Of a stretch of 64,000 nt of DNA, positions 62,101 to 64,000 are shown piece by piece. The stretch is from the NCBI GenBank assembly GCA_009602725.1, contig WELB01000008.1, positions 1,172,322 through 1,236,321 on the forward strand. The letters run 5' to 3'. The translations under genes and the position numbers were made by a program. A model generated the notes under the pieces. The model searched no databases. It was given only the letters and a program-made list of their open reading frames with translations, and was not told where the DNA came from. Numbering within the stretch: the first letter of the stretch is position 1; each line of letters opens with the position of its first letter. The DNA is from Spirogloea muscicola (Eukaryota; Streptophyta; Zygnematophyceae; Spirogloeales; Spirogloeaceae).

Positions 62101-63932
62101 CTGATTGTGCTAGCGGAGTGGAAGCCTCCTGTGTACAACAACTCAGCTGGTATCAAGCTGACAACTGCATCAACAAGAAGGAATCCTCCCCAGGTTGATC
62201 TACACTTTCTGAACTGCTCATTCAGTCGAGGTTATTTGTCCAAGTTAAGACTATCTTAGGGTCACCACTACGACATGGGTTGCTTGCTGCTGTTACTGGG
62301 GAAGTCGTTGCTTTACACGATAGACCAGAGCTAATGATCTTATAGGACCTGTAGGTGGGTGTGAGGGCAGACACTGAGGGGCACGTACTTATGATCTACA
62401 CTCACAGAGAAGCGGTAGAAACTACATGCAAGTGACTATTGGACTTACCCATGGCTGCGTTCTGTTGGCAGTGCGTTGACTCAAAGATCCATCACAATAA
62501 TCTCATCAACAACATCTTGGCAAAAGTAGAGGGCAACAATGCAGGAGCAGATGATGCTCTGATGCTGGACATCGAAGGCTTTGTGTCAGAGACAAATGCA
62601 ACGAATGTGTTCATGGTGAAGGTGAGGACACATGAGGTGCTCCTGAAATCATAAGATTGTCTTCACCACTGCCGCTCTGTTCTTGCACTCTGCCAAGTGA
62701 CAGTTGGGCTGTCCTTACAAGCCACCACATCATAACATCTACTTCTCTGAGATTTAAGATGCAAGTACTTGTGTAGGCAAGTTAGGCAAGTTATGAACAA
62801 GCTACTGAAATGACATGCACTAGTCACTGTCCTTTTCATCCCTTTGAGTCTGTCTGGCTAGTCGAAGTTGTGCACATCTTCTCTTTGCACTTGGTGATTG
62901 CAACAGAGAGGGAAGCTGCATACGCCTCAACCAGACTACTGTTTACCTGGCATCACACGCCAAACAGTCATTGATATTGCACTGCAGATGGGACTAGATG
63001 TGAAGGAAAGAAGGATCAGGTAGTGCTGATCATCAAAGCTCTCGAGTGCGTTGCAAGAGATTTGCCATTTTCTTTGATATTGCACTGCAGATGGGACTAG
63101 ATGTGAAGGAAAGAAGGATCAGGTAGTGCTGATCATCAAAGCTCTCGAGTGCGTTGCAAGAGATTTGCCATTTTCTTCCTTACACTTGACCAAAAACAGC
63201 ATTGGGACTTGTCTCTAAATACACTCCCAGCTCCTTCACTGTAAAGGCTTCAGTAAATCATGCAGGCTGGTTTGCTAGTGAGACTGGTCCTCGGCACATT
63301 CTCGTGGTTGTTCAAATGGCAGATCATGTGAGCCAGGATGTGAGAAGCTTCCCACAATCACGGCGCATCTTCTTATCTTCTGATCTTCTTATCTCTGTTC
63401 AGCTTATCAGAGTTCCATTCTGCTGATGAAGTCTTCACCACGGGGACCATGGGGGAACTGAGCCCTGTAGTTGACCTTGACAACCGCAGGTTCATCCCCC
63501 ACCCCATTGACTTTCGTATGGTCATCATCATGAAAATCTGTCCCAAATTGTCCCAACACACTCGGATATACAATACCATCTAGGTCCCAAATACGAGACA
63601 CGATCCTGAAATATGCTGGTTGTGAGCTTGTAAGCCTTTGTACTCCTGTATGTATACTCTTCACTTGGAGTATCTTACATGCGGATCTTCATCCCATCCC
63701 ATCCCTGACTTGAAAATAATTATTTATTACTGCTTTGGCACATTCTAGCACTGTGCCCTCTTTAGCCCTGCAACCTTATTTCGGTGATTGACTTAACATG
63801 TCTGTGCTGCTTGATGTGGCCAGAATAGGTGATGGTTCTGTGGGGCCAATTACAAAGCAATTGCAGAACGCCTACCAAGCGCTTGCACAAACCAGTGGAG
63901 TTCCTTTACCATTTGCGAAGCTGTGCGCCTAG
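59105..63932 (+). CDS. Sulfotransferase-like / class IV aminotransferase fusion (BCA1-like)
   Basis: Fusion known from plants as branched-chain aminotransferase-like protein: an N-terminal P-loop sulfotransferase-like domain (about 1-240) and a C-terminal fold-type IV PLP aminotransferase (about 270-566). Twelve exons: 59105-59203, 59464-59557, 59812-60040, 60355-60480, 60661-60766, 60982-61059, 61411-61726, 62000-62193, 62472-62621, 62907-63019, 63403-63489, 63824-63932. They give 566 residues in phase. N-terminal signatures: INVWSAPRSLNTSLMYSFAQ (P-loop region), VLDEPLYAHYL, HVLLLRDPLESLRSFNK. C-terminal signatures: SVLDSIVQGGDGCWEGLRIY, VRLTLTRGKKVTSGMSPEFN, DSKIHHNNLINNILAK (likely PLP Lys), GFVSETNATNVFMVK, DYCLPGITRQTVIDIA and TTGTMGELSPVVDLDNR. 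Both halves are intact. Exon 10 overlaps an exact 103-base tandem duplication. The substrate of the Arabidopsis relatives is not known to me. Confidence 0.95.
62971..63176. repeat. Exact tandem duplication, two 103-base units
   Basis: 62971-63073 and 63074-63176 are identical by eye. Each unit contains the last 49 bases of exon 10, its GT donor and the first 54 intron bases. The second unit therefore carries a potential 32-base exon (63091-63122) with its own TGCAG acceptor and donor. Its inclusion would shift the frame. Confidence 0.95.
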
Positions 63933-64000
63933 CACAAACATAGGTGTCGACAGACCTGCTCTTTGAGTGGACCTGCTGTGAGGAGACAGGCTCTTTACCA

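Overview
The window is nuclear DNA of a photosynthetic eukaryote of the green lineage, most likely a unicellular green alga. Most genes are broken into 5 to 20 short exons by spliceosomal introns (donors mostly GTNNG, acceptors mostly TGCAG). Several products have their closest known relatives in plants: a RECQ2-type helicase with HRDC domain, an LWD1/DCAF7 WD40 protein, a sulfotransferase-aminotransferase fusion like Arabidopsis BCA1, and a plant-type Rossmann dehydrogenase. Each gene start sits in a sharp GC-rich island, often with GCC/CGG repeats, while gene bodies and 3' parts are much less GC-rich. I cannot name the species.

Layout. 1-16 kb: PCNA (-, 5' part only), MND1 (+), nicastrin (+), RECQ2 helicase (-). 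16-30 kb: DHHC palmitoyltransferase (+), three or four unrecognised genes, and an R2R3-MYB factor (-). 31-42 kb: N6-methyl-AMP deaminase ADAL (+), an AlkB-type dioxygenase (-) and an RlmN-type radical-SAM RNA methyltransferase (+). The last two stand head to head across a 735-base assembly gap that hides both starts. 43-53 kb: prolyl 4-hydroxylase with ShKT tail (+), LWD1/DCAF7-like protein (+), complex III subunit QCR8 (+). 53-64 kb: Rossmann dehydrogenase (-), SANT-like protein (-), BCA1-like fusion (+). I rebuilt complete spliced frames for MND1 (207 aa), nicastrin (685), RECQ2 (808), DHHC transferase (396), ADAL (373), prolyl hydroxylase (334), WD40 protein (337), QCR8 (72) and BCA1-like protein (566). 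All exon joins there keep phase.

Between the genes lies a second layer: short degenerate copies of non-LTR retrotransposon (LINE-like) 3' ends. They share a C-terminal peptide ending in SDLxLLTRGY-stop, followed by a short 3' tail with a GGCTGGC/GCCAGCC stem-loop. Nine blocks of them sit in the 5' flanks of genes. None was seen in introns or in tail-to-tail intervals. Downstream of ADAL three long imperfect hairpins stand in a row and are not explained by any gene.

Functional themes: DNA replication and recombination (PCNA, MND1, RECQ2) in the first 16 kb, and modified-nucleotide chemistry (ADAL, AlkB, RlmN) in 31-42 kb. Whether these groupings mean anything is inference.
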